Shown: positions 10,125-21,679 of the stretch, piece by piece | How the letters are laid out: each line of letters begins with the position of its first letter | Numbering within the stretch: the stretch's first letter is position 1 | Assembly (NCBI RefSeq): GCF_029867415.1 | Contig: NW_026705236.1 | Location: 705,001-769,000 of the forward strand | Source of the DNA: Vicia villosa | Lineage: Eukaryota > Streptophyta > Magnoliopsida > Fabales > Fabaceae | Length of the DNA: 64,000 nucleotides | Reading direction: 5' to 3' | Translations under genes and position numbers: made by a program | Notes under the pieces: model-generated | The model's database searches: none | The model's input: only the letters and a program-made list of their open reading frames with translations | What the model was told of the DNA's origin: nothing

Positions 10125-11250
10125 AATAATTATTAAAAAATTAAAATAAAGGAGAATCAATACAATTAATGTATAATTAATTGTATTAATTAAAAGATAT
10201 TATTAAATATATATCCTCATCATTAAAATATAATAATAATTATTAACATCTTTTTTTAAATTAAAATATTTTGTAGTTATTATTTATAATTAAATTTCTT
10301 CAACGATTTTTTATGCATTAAATAATCATTAGAATATATAAATTAATCAAAAAACTTATATATATTTTAATATACTGAATATACAAGTATCGTGAGTATT
10401 TTATATACCATTGATAAAACTTTAAAATATTATTATTTTACTAATTTAATTATTTATAACTTTAATTTTTATTAATTTATTTTTTAACTATTATTAACTA
10501 TTTAAAAAATAAATAGTTGAATTATTAAATAAATTATTTATAAAATTGTAACTATTAACTAAATTATTGAGATTATCTAAAAGTTATTACGTTAATTATA
10601 AAATAGCTAAATTATAAATATAAATAGTTTAATAGTTAATTACAAAATATAATTTTAATTTTAATTAAAATTTATTACGTTAATTATAAAATATCTAAAA
10701 GTAATAAAATTTATAAAAAAATACAACTAAAATTTTAATTTTAACAATTAAAATTTAACTCAGATTTATAAATAAATTAATAAAATTTAAAAATTAAATA
10801 GGAAAATTATTAAACTAATAATAATTTAAATTTGTATTGATGAAATGTCATAAAAAAATCATTTGAAATACACAAGTGCACCACGTGAAACTTTGCAAAA
10901 AAAAAATTAAATTAAAATAGTAGCAAATAATTTAGAGGAATCAAAATTTATAATTTTTTTAATATACTAAAAATAGTAGTTGATAGATTCAAAAGAATAA
11001 AGAAACAAAGTATCAAAACGAAAAAAAATTATTAATCGATAGAAATAAAATGAACTGAATATGGCAATTTTTGGGTCATTCTAATATAATAAATTCATTC
11101 TAATTTTGTGTATGATTATTAATTCAATATAACAAATTTCCAAAATTATTAACATATCTTTTTTTATTCTAAAAGGAATGTACTTATTCAATTTATAAGA
11201 TGTTTTATTTCATCGTCTAAAATTTGAAATGGTTGTTCCCTATAATTAAA
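10125..11250. other. AT-rich interior of the Mutator-like element
   Basis: Extremely AT-rich DNA made of TTAATTATAAAAT and related words. No coding frame and no sharp repeat boundary is visible. It lies between the palindrome array and the LINE poly(A) end. Confidence 0.55.
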
Positions 11251-11343
11251 ATTGATATTTTTTTTTTTGTTGAAATAAAAGCTTTTATTTACTTCAAAGA
11301 AACTATTACAGAGCAGGGCATTCTAACCATAAATTGAGCCTAT

Positions 11344-14300
11344 TTACATGAGGTTATTAACTATATGAGTCCTATATTTGGGTTTCATCCACCCTCTATA
11401 GACAATAGTATCTGTAATGTTTCTAGTTACCAACTGTCTATCTCTAACTATACCCTCTTCACCAAAAATCTTTGAATTTCTATACATCCAGATGTTATAA
11501 CATGTTTCAGTTATAACAGCCTTAAGTATTCCCATTTTCCAGCCCTTGCCTTTAGATTTCCTCAAAATCCAGGTAAGATCCAGTCTGCTAGGAACCTGCA
11601 CTTTCATCCAATCAAGCACAGTACTCCAAATGCTCTTTGAATCCTGACATTCGAACAATATATGGTCACGATCCTCATCAGCCTTATTGCAAAGTTCACA
11701 TAAGGAATGCTGCAATATACCAAACTTTTTGAATCTAGTTTTAGTAGGTAACCTATCTTGACAAGCCAACCAAAGGATAGTTTTTGCTCTTGGCCGGGCA
11801 AAGTTATGTGCCAGCACCTGATACCATTCAACAGTGTTGCTCTCTTGCTTCAGTGCTTCATAGACTTTCATCATCTTGAATTTACCAAGTGCAGCCATAC
11901 TCTGCCATATATTTGCAATCTGTCTTATCTCCACTCTTTAAGCCATGATGTTCTTGAGTATCCAGGTGCAGTTTTTGCCATGATTGTCCTGCATTATATC
12001 TCTTCCCTTTAAGTAATAGGTATGAATCCATTTTACCCAAAGGCTATCTCCTTCCATACTGATATTCCAGAGGCATTTTAGGAGTGCTACAGAATTCCAC
12101 GTTTTCAAATCAAGAATATTCAAACCTCCATGCTTGAGATGTCTGCATACTTTCTGCCAGGCAACAGGGCTTTTCTTACTAGGTGTGCTTTTTCCAGACC
12201 ATATGAATGTCCTGCAGATGGAATCAAGTTTCTTTATGACACAGTCAGGCAAAGGAAGGCTGAACATCCAATACTGAGCTATGGATGCCACCACACTTTT
12301 TACCAATTGGATCCTGCCAGCTATACTCAACAGCTTAGTAGTCCAATGCTTTATCCTGCTACTAATTTTATCAATCAAAGGAAGATAATGGCTCATGTGC
12401 AGTCTTTTACTCGATAATGGGATGCCTAAGTACCTGATTGGCAGATGCCCCTCCATGTAGCCTGTAGATATCATCACCTCTGCCTTTGTAGCATCATTCA
12501 TACCTCCAAAAAAAGCCTTGCATTTCCTCGGGTTAACTATGAGTCCAGTAGATTTAGAGAAGGATGAGAAAGCTTCTATGAGAAGCTTAATGGAATTAGT
12601 ATCCCCCCTGCTAAACATCAAGATATCATCAGCGAAAGTAAGGTGAGTGAGGTTTAATTTTGCACATTTACTGTGGAAATGGAAATCTGAGTTATTAATC
12701 ATCTTTGCCATTACTCTATTCATGTATTCCATCATAATGACAAATAGGAGTGGGGAGATGGGGTCTCCCTGTCTAATGCCTCTCCTTGCTTTCAATACCT
12801 CAGAGTATTCACCATTGACATTAAACCTATAGCTGACTGTGGAGGTGCCCAACATGATCCATTTTATGAACTTATTTGGCAGGCCAATTTCACTCATAAT
12901 TGTTTCCAAGGCTGACCAGTCCACCATATCATATGATTTCTGAAGGTCAATCTGAAGCATGCATCGAGGTGTACCTCATTTCCTGTCATAACCTCTCATG
13001 AGCTCAAAAGCTAGCAAAATATGATTTTGGATAACCTGGCCTTTCAAAAAAGCTGCCTGGCTCTGATGAATTATGTCAGGGAGCACAGTGCCTAACCTAT
13101 TAGTTAAGACTTTGGAGATAATCTTGAAGAAAGTTGTACATCCAGCAATGGGTCTAAAATCTTTCACCTCATTCGCAAGCTCATGTTTTGGAATAAGTGT
13201 GACAATTGTACTATTGAAAGCTTTGTACAACTTACCTTTCACAATGAATTCCTGGACTGCAGCTATCACATCCTGCTTTATTATATTCCAGCTGGCCTTG
13301 AAAAATTTAGAGCCATAGCCATCAATGCCTGGAGCTTTAAGGTCTCCTATACCCTTCAAAGCCTCCCAAATCTCCTTCTCAGTTACATCACTAGTGAGGT
13401 GATCTCTTTGACTGGGACTGACTTGTTTTCCTCTTCTCATTGCCTCAATGTCCACATGCTTCAGATTGTTGTCCTTGGTTCCCATGAGTTGCTGATAGAA
13501 TTGCATAACTTCCTCCATAATACCAGCCTGCTCTGACACCATACTACCATCAGATTTCTTCAGCATATTCATGCTCTTGCTCTTGTGTTTGGCTTTGATG
13601 GAAGCATGGAAATAAGAGTTGTTGTCATCACTAAGTCTCAGCCAATCTATTTTCGACCTCTGGATCAGCATCTGCTCCTCTAGCTCATGAAGTCTAATGA
13701 CTTCCTCAGTATACTTTGTCACCTTTGTAACTCTGCTCCCATCCATATTGTTTAACCTGAGATCCCTCTGTGCTAGCTCCAGATTATTCCTTGCCTGTTC
13801 CAATTGATGTTTCATATTGGCCAGACCCTTACTAAAGCTCTTTAGCTCAGGCTTCAGTCTTTGCAGTTTTCCCCACAGTTTAAACATTGGGCTGCCATTA
13901 ATAGGTTTACTCCAGCTATTTCTAACAGCCTCCTCATACCCTGGTAAATCAGTGACACAGTTATAGAACTTAAATCTGCTACCTATTTTGATTTGTTCCC
14001 TAGCTGTCAAGAGAAGCAGTGCATGATCTGAAACACTAGGGGAAAGAATATTCAGAGTTAAGTCATTGTATTTAGTAAACCAGTCCACATTACCAATAAT
14101 TCTGTCAATCCTCGAGTGAATAGGATCCACAGTATGTCTATTGCACCATGTGAAGTAGTCTCCACAGCTATCCATCTCACTGAGCCCTGTTTGTAACATC
14201 ATGTCCTGTAAGTCACTATACTCAGATTCCATGACCATTCTGCCTCCAATTCTATCTTGGGCACTGGTGACATTATTGTAATCCCCAACTAAGCACCAAG

Positions 14301-14697
14301 GCTCATGAGGGCATATGGTCATACTGCTGATATCCCTCCATAACCTCTTTCTTTGCTTAAGGTGATTGCTACCATATATTGCAGTCAACCAGAAAAGGAA
14401 ATCACCCTTCAGATCAAAGACGTTGCAGTGAATGTACTGGTCAAAACTATGAGCGTAATGAATATCATATTGACTATCATTCCAAGTGATCCATATTCTA
14501 CCATTATCATGTGAATGATAATTATCCAGATACTTATCATAGAGATTGAGCATATCTCTAATCTTACTAGATTTAGCAAACTTGACTCTAGTTTCTATCA
14601 ATATCAAGATGTCAGGCTTAATAGATTTGAGACGGGAACTAATCTCTCTGAGCTTGCCTGACTTGTTAAGTCCCCTGACATTCCATGAGGCTAGCAT
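11344..14697 (-). pseudogene. LINE ORF2 with two in-frame stops
   Basis: The endonuclease and reverse transcriptase polyprotein occupies one continuous frame of 1118 codons. It starts at the ATG of MLASWNVRGLN (14697) and ends at 11344. The endonuclease retains LILIETRV with its Glu, GDYNNV and SDHALL. The reverse transcriptase retains DLQKSYDMVDW, GIRQGDPISPLLF and FADD, and the C-terminal zf-RVT region shows CELC and H-x3-F-x-C. Two nonsense codons break it: a TGA at codon 574 (about 12976), just before TPRCMLQIDLQ, and a TAA at 11938-11940 between ILKNIMA and RVEIRQIAN. The first removes the catalytic reverse transcriptase core from the upstream product, so the copy is inactive. Confidence 0.93.
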
Positions 14698-15929
14698 GGT
14701 CCCCTGTCCAAGGTCACTGTTAGGTCTTTCAAAACCTCCAGTGCCTCAAATCCATTCATACAGCTAATCTCAGGACAAGTTTCAGATAGAGCTTTTTTAC
14801 CTCTTTCCTTGATTGAAGAACCTACAGTTATCCAATCAATCTCCTCAGGTTGTCTGGCAGGGTCTGATTTTTCCTCTGGTGATGCTCTATGATTTGTTTC
14901 AACATTTGGAGCTGGAGCAAGAATGCTGATAGTTGGATCAGGGGGCTTGATTCGAGGTTTCCATTGTTTCTTCACTTGATCTTTGCACCTGTGTCCAATG
15001 CATTGGCATCTCTCACAGTAGAGAGGTTTCCATTCATATTCAACCTGTTGCATCAATTTTCTCCCTTCACAGTCCTTTATGGCAATCTCTTTCACCATTT
15101 CTTTGGTGATGTCAACTTCAATCAAGAGTCGAGCATACGATACTCTCAATTTCGTGGCTGTACATTCATCAGTGACAATAGGGACTCCTATGGCACTACC
15201 AATCTTGCTCAAGCTTTTAGCACCCCATAGATGCAGAGGCAATTTAGGGAGTTTCACCCACAATGGCAAGGTTCTCAGCATATCCCTCTTTAGGTCAAAG
15301 TCAGCCTTCCATTCCCTCAGCATCAGGGAGATGTTTCTGATCGTGTATGGTCCTCGCATCATCACTGCTTCCATGTCATCTTGAGATTTGAACCGAAGTA
15401 TGAAATAGCCTTCCTCATGGTAAAACATATCTGGAAGCTTAACAAAGTTCCATGTCCTCTCCATGAAGTTTTTCACCATGTTCATGCTTAATTCTTCACC
15501 CATCGCATATAAGATTAAAGCTGTTTCCCAGTATTGCACTTCAGACGCAATGTCTTATTCTTCAATCTCGATTTCAATTCCTTCGCTTGTCACTGTTGGC
15601 GCTACGTATTGCATCGAAAGACCCTTTGCTGGATTGCGGTTCTCCGCAAGAACATCAACCCACAGCTTGCGTTCTTCCTTTTTCTTCGGTTCCGATTGTG
15701 ATATCTTCTTCCCTTTTCCTTCAATTAGGGTTTTCGAGTCGTCATCTTCCTCCTCAACGAGAATCGTTTCTTGTTCCACCTCCTTTCTTGGTCGTGAAGT
15801 AGTAGCAAATTGTAAGCCTGGATTCGCCATCTCCGATAACGGTTGTTTGTTCTCCGGTGTGAGTGGTGCTGGTTGGTTCACTGGTGACGGTGGCGCCACT
15901 TTTGGCGGCCTCCCTCGTCCACTCTTCAT
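14691..15929 (-). pseudogene. LINE ORF1 with one in-frame stop
   Basis: A 413-codon frame that begins MKSGRGRPPK with a Pro-rich, charged N-terminal part. It is interrupted by a TAA at 15555-15557 (codon 125), then continues in the same frame through the DUF4283-like domain (GYFILRF, LPLHLWGAKS, GVPIVTDECTA) and a zinc knuckle CERCQCIGHRC. The C-terminal part is Pro- and Glu-rich. It ends with a TAG that overlaps the ORF2 ATG as ATGCTAG, which suggests termination-reinitiation translation of ORF2. Apart from the one stop, the protein looks complete at about 412 residues. Confidence 0.9.
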
Positions 15930-16075
15930 TTCAATTAGTCGTATTTCTTTTCATTTATATCTTTATTATTTTATATATTTGTTTTTATTAACTAATAAAT
16001 AGTATAAACCTTTGAAGATTTTAATTTTAAACCATCATTTCAAAATAATTCTATACTTCAAAACTTTTGCGTTTT

Positions 16076-16180
16076 TTCGGAAGTGTACTTCCGAAATCCC
16101 AAAAAATGAGATTTCGGAAATGTATTTTCGAATTCTGGAAAATATTTGAAAAAAATTTTATTTCGAAATGCATTTTCGAA
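16076..16180. repeat. Right-arm copies of the 20-bp palindrome
   Basis: Three further copies of the TTCGGA/TCCGAA palindrome start at 16076, 16113 and 16162. The last two have lost bases of the outer stem (TTTTCGAA). They mirror the array at 9881-10117 and support the view that both belong to the two arms of one element. Confidence 0.8.
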
Positions 16181-16219
16181 GTAGGGGTATTTAGGAGTTT
16201 TTGCTGGTTGGGGGTCAGC

Positions 16220-16672
16220 TAGAGCTGTCAAAATGGGCCGAAGCCCATGGGCCGACCCATTTGGCCCGAAAAATTTTAGGGCCTGGGCCTCATTTTTCGA
16301 GCCCATTTACATCCGGGCCTTTTTTAGCCCGGCCCTAAAAATCCCTAAAAAATATGGGTCGGCCCGTATGGGCCATGGGTAGCCCACCGGCCCGAAAAAA
16401 TTAAATATTTTTAATATAATTAAAATTTATCCTTTCCTAATTATAATTATTATAAAAATTTATAACATTTTCTTGTTATAATTATCATAAAATTATAATT
16501 GTCATGAATATTTATAACTTAAAATTTGTTGGAACAAGTTATTTAATTATTTGTGCTACATTAGATAATTTGTGATGTATTTTGGGTTGTTTAAATTAAG
16601 TTAATGTGTTGTTTTACATTTTAATTATTAACTGATATGGATTATTTAGAAATTATAATTTTGGATATAAAA

Positions 16673-16766
<94 letters not shown>

Positions 16767-16993
16767 TTGCATGCAATTATATGGTTACTTACAAAAATAA
16801 GGGGAAAATTTTAATTTTTTATAGAAATGGACCCGTTTAGGGCCGAAGCCTATTTAGTGCCGGGTAGTCCGCAGCCCAGACAGGACCGGGCCTGGGTAGT
16901 AAAATTGGAGCCCATTTTAAAATGGGTTTTTTAGGCCCGACCCTAAAAAGCCCGAAGCCCATATGGGCCGGGTAGCCCATATTGACAGCTCTA
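16220..16993. mobile_element. hAT-type MITE with AT microsatellite
   Basis: A 774-bp element with terminal inverted repeats TAGAGCTGTCAAAATGGGCC at the left and, inverted, TAGAGCTGTCAATATGGGC at the right. It is bordered by a perfect 8-bp duplication GGGTCAGC (16212-16219 and 16994-17001), the hAT signature. Subterminal parts are rich in GGGCC and GCCCG words on both sides. The interior is AT-rich and encodes no transposase. It inserted in the right arm of the Mutator-like element and is therefore younger than that element. Confidence 0.93.
16677..16764. repeat. (AT)n microsatellite
   Basis: About 44 uninterrupted AT dinucleotides inside the hAT-type MITE. The YIYI frame read across it is an artefact. 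Confidence 0.95.
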
Positions 16994-17039
16994 GGGTCAG
17001 CCCCATAGAGAAGTGAAGAAAGAAATTCTCTTTAATTGG

Positions 17040-18036
17040 CCCACGTGTATCATAATGTTTGGATTTTACTTCAGTTTTCTTTTGTCAAGCACAACCTGTG
17101 AGGGGAAGCACATGGCATTAGGGTGCCTTTGAAGGGAGAAAGCGTGGAAGATGTGACAGTGACAGTGACAGCCCCACCACCAAAGTCACCTAACGCAAAT
17201 GCCAAGCACACACTCAGTCATTATCATTTTTTTCCCACATGATTTAACCTTTTTATTATGGTTGTTGCATTAACACAATTTGAATTTAAAGACCATGCAT
17301 GCGTGATGTCCCCTAATTTAGTTTAGATGTGTTATTATTACAATTTACAAGCTAACAATATAATGGCCCAAATTTTATTAAAAGAGAGAACATAATGAAA
17401 AGTGTGTGTGAGAAGCAATGAAAACTGTTTCAACCTCCACAAGGGGTACTCAACAATACTAATAATTTTCCATCAATGGTTATGGTGACGCCGTAATAAT
17501 AAAGGACAGGTAAAATAAGCTGGTGGTGGTTAGGCTGTCTTCTTTTATTATGTGACTGGAGTATGAAATACAAACCATATATGGTTTTTAGAGCATATTT
17601 TTCTCATTCTAAATGTAATAAGCGTGTATACTTAAACGTAGATAACATCATTCATTCATTCTCATAATTTTTTATTAGTTTGAAATGTAGTGCAACTTAA
17701 ATGCGTTATGCAAGAGGATGATCTAAGCGTGTATACTTGTGGTTTTAGAGTTAGCTTCTCTTAAATTTTTCAATTGCTTTATATGCATTGTGTTGATTAA
17801 ATCCATAGAGATTAGTCACTCGTAGGACTGCATATCGAATTAAAATAAAGAATTAAAATAAAGTCATTCATGTTGGATCCGACTTTTATTTTTATAACAA
17901 TAGCTAAGTCTTATTTTACTAAGTGAGGTCGGCTATAAGAATCAATTTTTGCCATAACGTTTTACATATTTAGAATAGATACATATTTAGAATAATAACA
18001 GAAGTATGGATAATAGTATCTCTTCTGTTATTATAT
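17040..18036. other. Non-coding stretch, no gene seen
   Basis: Single-copy-looking DNA without a credible frame. It has a short GTGACA triplication at about 17154-17170. A 12-bp inverted pair TAATAACAGAAG / CTTCTGTTATTA lies near 17993-18034, just before the Copia LTR. Confidence 0.45.
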
Positions 18037-19191
18037 TGAAAAATCTTTGAAATTATTTAAGGGGATGGGGAAATACTTCTAAACACCTTGAGCTTGAGTG
18101 ATTCTTATATTGAGAGTTGGAGAGGTTGGGAAACACTTCGATAGAAAATAGGGTTTGTTCTTTGGGAACTGCGAAGGATATTATTTTTTGTAACTCATCT
18201 GTAATCTCTTGTAATAACAATTTTTTGAGTATAGTGAATTGGAGAGCTGCTTTCTCCCCTAGAGTAGATCGTTTGATCGAAATGGGTAAACAAACCTTCG
18301 TCTTTTCCTCGCCTTATTCTGTTATATTATCTGTGTACGAATTATTATTGCTGTATTATTTTGGTTTCTACTATTCTTTGTCTCACAAATTGATATTGAA
18401 TTTTGTCGTAATTCACAGCAAGATTCCCAATAAGTGATGCGGTGAGCGTGGAGCAAAGAGGTATTGTTTACAAGTGAGCATCATGGTTAGATGGGAGATC
18501 GAGAAATTTTCCAGTAACAACGACTTCGGGTTGTGGAAAATTAAGATGCAAGACATTTTTTTAAGAGAGGTGTATCGATGCTTTGAAGAGTGAAACATTG
18601 ATGCTTGCAGGGCTTACATAGGTACACAAGACGGAGATGTAAGATAAGGTCAAGAGTGCCATTATCTTGTGCCTCGGGGATAAAGTTCAAAGAGAAGTCT
18701 CCAGGGAGCAAACTGCGGTTGCCATGTGGACAAAACTTGAATCATTGTATATTACAAAGTCTTTATCTCACAGGTTGTATCTAAAACAACAACTCTATTC
18801 ATTCTGAATGGTGGATAACAAATCCATAGTTGAGCAACTTATATAATTACACAAGATTATTATTGATCTTGAGAATATTGATGTGAAGATTGAAGATGAG
18901 GACAAGGCTTTACTCCTGTTGAGTTCATTACCTAGATCCTTTGAGCACTTTAAGGATGCCCTTCTTAATTTATAGTAAGGAAGATACTATTACTTTGGAT
19001 GAAGTCCAGACGGCGGTGAAATTCAAAGAATTTTCAAAGTCGAAAGATTTGAAGATTGAAGATAGTGGTGAAGTTTTAAATGTGTCAAGAGGAGGAGGTG
19101 AGCGTAAAGGGATGTCCAAATCAAAGAGGAAAGTTATGAGGATGCTGATGCACTAGTAGTATCGAGTATAGAAACTGAAGATAGTTGGGTC

Positions 19192-19411
19192 TATGGGTGT
19201 TTGCGGTTCAGTTTGGATCAGTTTTAAGACAACAACTCATCTGATCCAAAGATAAAATTACTCGTGGTTCAGTTCGGTTTTGAATGATATGTTAAAAAAT
19301 TCAATCTGATCTGATCCAATTTAATGCGGTTTAATTTGGATCAATATTTGGATATCCAAATTACAAATTATATTTTTATTAATATTACAAAAATACTAAT
19401 AAATCATGATG

Positions 19412-19499
<88 letters not shown>

Positions 19500-19666
19500 C
19501 ATATTTAAAGTTAATATTATAAAATGAGAATGATCGATAGTGGTTGAAATAAATGAAATAATAAAAATAAATAGATTAAACTAAGCTAATAGATAATATA
19601 AAAAAATAATTTTCATATATAATAATAAATTTATGTAAGATATCATACTAATAAAAAATAAATAAG

Positions 19667-19735
<69 letters not shown>

Positions 19736-19912
19736 TTCGGTTCAGTTCGGTTTGGATCATTTTGAAAAATCAATCAGAAATCCAATCTGAACCGTGCGAT
19801 TTTCACAAAATGGCATCCAAACACATCAAATAAACTTCGATTTTTTGTGGTTTTTGGTTTTTTTATCGATTTGCAATTTTAATTTGGATTGATTTGGATT
19901 TGAACACCCATA
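19192..19912. mobile_element. hAT-type MITE inside Copia protease
   Basis: The ends are TATGGGTGTTTG (19192) and the inverted match AACACCCATA (ending 19912). They are flanked by 8-bp near-duplicates GTTGGGTC (19184-19191) and ATTAGGTC (19913-19920), which differ at two positions. Subterminal parts carry GGTTCAG and GGATC words in both orientations. The interior has two AT microsatellites and no transposase. Removing it with one duplicate rejoins the Copia protease frame exactly. Confidence 0.88.
19413..19498. repeat. (AT)n microsatellite
   Basis: A long TA run inside the hAT-type MITE. A second run of about 58 bp lies at 19669-19727 in the same element. Confidence 0.93.
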
Positions 19913-21559
19913 ATTAGGTCATTGACTCAGGTTGCTATTATCACATGTGTCCAAAAATATAATACTTTGAGACTTTGAAGATGGTGCAAGGTGGAGTAGT
20001 TCGCTTTGGTGCTAATAAAACATGCAAGGTTCATGGTATTGGTATGGTCAGATTTAAAATGCTTGATGGTCGTGAGCTTCTTCTTCACAGTGTGAGGTAT
20101 GTTTCAGAACTCAAGTGAAATTTGTCATTTATAAGTATGTTTGATGATCTAGGCTATTGCACTAGATTTGAACATGGAATGTTGAAGATTTTGCATGATG
20201 AATTGATTATTGCTAAAGGGTCTAAAATATGCGGTCTATATATTTTAGAAGGTTCAAATGTTATTATTCATTCATTGTTAACTAGTGGAGGCTTTCATGA
20301 AAAGGAAGAAGTATGAGATTTGAGTTTAAGGCGTTATGAATGCCTTGAGAAAGTTTCGGAGGAGTATAATGAATTTTGCATAAATCAAGGGATAAAAATG
20401 CATGTTACCGCTGAGTTATTATTGAGTTTTTGGGAAAGAGCTGAGGTTAAAACAACTTACTTGGTTGGTAGAGAATTTCTTCAGACGGAGAATAGTGAAA
20501 ACCAAGGGAGAAACTTGGTAGAAACTATAATGTATCTTTTATTCTAACAATCTTAGAGCTTACAGCAACAAGGGAGAATAATCGTTTAGAGATTTCCAAG
20601 GGAAAATTTAGAAAGGTAAAGGTTTTTGGAAAATCTTTGGAGTTATCTAAAGGGATTGAGAAATACTTCTAAACACCTTGAGTTTGAGTGATTCTTATAA
20701 TGAGAGTTGGAGAGGTTGAGAAACACTTGGGTAGTAAATAGGGTTTGTTCTTTGAGAACTGCGAAGACTATTTTCTTGTAACTCATGTGTAATCTCTTGT
20801 AACAACTTGTGAATTGAAGAGCTGCTCTCTCCCCCAGATTAGATTGTTTGATCGAACTGGATAAACAAATCTTTGTCTATTTCTCACCTTATTCTATTAT
20901 ATTATCTGTGTACGAATTATTATTATTATTGTTATTATTATTATTATAGACTATTTATTTTAATTGCTATTATTTGTTGTCCCACAAATAAATATTGATT
21001 TTTATCGTAATTCACAACAAAATTTCAAACATATGCTTATATATTTGTATGGATAATAAACAGGGTAGATGAAAACATGTCCTATATATGCTTAATGGAA
21101 GTTCCTCTACATGTATTCTATAACTGACTGACAAATTGATTTCAAGCTTACCCGAATTTGAGCTTTTTTACTATCCAAGACCTTCCATATTTGTTTCATA
21201 CTTCTTATTATACATCATTTCTTCTTTAATATATAAAGAGACAGTGAGCAAGATCTCTATGCAATTCATGTGGGCTCATGTGGGAACAAACAATGATTAT
21301 TTTTTATATGGGATATATTTGGATCTATTTGGATTTATAATGTGCATCAGTGCTACAAGGGGTCTTGCTTTCTTTTGATGCGTAATTAACTCGACTTTCT
21401 AATTACATTGTATTTTAATATTGATTGTTTCTGATTTCGTTGTAATGAATTAGTTCTTTGATCTCTTTGTTTCATGATGGATTGCAGCATATTGATGCTA
21501 AATACATGCTACTTCATGCATATTTTACTATGCAGAATTTTGAATTGAAGAAATGAAAG

Positions 21560-21679
21560 ATGAATTCCATGGTATCAGGAACTCTGTCGTCATTCAATGA
21601 TATTAAACCTGTGAGTTCAGATTCTAATACTTCCCTTAAAGAAGATATTGTTATGTGTTTCATCAGAACTCCTCGCCAG
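21560..21679 (+). pseudogene. Possible captured exon in the Helitron
   Basis: A 40-codon open stretch starts MNSMVSGTLSSFNDIKPV and ends MCFIRTPRQ at CGCCAG, directly followed by GTTCAATTT, which could be a splice donor. The composition looks coding (Ser, Asp and Lys rich, no stops) against stop-rich surroundings. A CAG acceptor-like site lies at about 21535. I do not recognise the protein. The alternative is a chance frame. Confidence 0.35.

Larger units (their letters stand above)
11257..15990 (-). mobile_element. L1-like LINE retrotransposon, near full length
   Basis: A second minus-strand LINE. The T run at about 11259-11270 is its poly(A) tail, and ORF2 and ORF1 follow. ORF1 begins at 15929, so the 5' end lies between there and the palindromes at 16076. 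Its proteins align with those of the LINE at 1985-6256 throughout but differ at many positions, so the two belong to related, distinct subfamilies. I could not find a convincing target duplication. All visible coding damage is in-frame stops; no frameshift is needed. Confidence 0.92.
9804..17039. mobile_element. Probable Mutator-like element with nested LINE and hAT MITE
   Basis: A perfect 9-bp direct repeat TTTAATTGG lies at 9804-9812 and 17031-17039, the target duplication size of Mutator-like elements. Inside it the ends are inverted: GAAATTTCTTT at 9813 and, read from the other strand at 17030, GAGAATTTCTTT. Further matching blocks follow inward: TTGACCCCCTAACC against CTGACCCCCAACC, then a shared ATACCCCTA block, then arrays of a 20-bp palindrome. 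A LINE (about 11257-15990) and a hAT-type MITE (16220-16993) inserted later. Without them the element would be about 1.7 kb. No transposase is visible, so it is non-autonomous. Confidence 0.75.
18482..20547 (+). pseudogene. Copia gag-protease-integrase remnant
   Basis: Gag starts MVRWEIEKFSSNNDFGLWK (18482) and continues as a UBN2-type domain (SAIILCLGDKVQREV, LLSSLPRSFEHFKDALL) with several stops and frameshifts. The protease motif SWV-IDSG-CYYHMCP is split between V and I by a MITE at 19192-19912. It is followed by GGVVRFGANKTCKVHGIG and a GAG-pre-integrase segment GLYILEGSNVI. Next comes NEFCINQGIKMH, which resembles the end of an integrase core (normally followed by PQQNG), and then the frame decays. 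Everything from there to the LTR, including reverse transcriptase, is gone. It cannot move on its own. Confidence 0.85.
18037..21019 (+). mobile_element. Internally deleted Copia LTR retrotransposon
   Basis: Two direct repeats that begin TG and end CA flank remnants of Copia gag and pol: a 5' LTR at about 18037-18420 and a 3' LTR at about 20627-21019. Both carry AAATACTTCTAAACACCTTG, GAGAGTTGGAGAGGTTG and a CTGTGTACGAATTATTATT segment. The LTRs differ at many positions, so the insertion is old. The reverse transcriptase and RNase H are missing. A clear 5-bp target duplication was not found. A hAT-type MITE sits in the protease region. Confidence 0.88.

Noticed and set aside
9805..10160. Four overlapping open frames of 68-101 codons on both strands
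   Set aside because: They are by-products of the self-complementary palindromes; the proteins only repeat the translated motif.
16637..16840. Open frame with a long Tyr-Ile run
   Set aside because: It is the translation of an AT microsatellite. The similar frame at 19324-19527 has the same cause.
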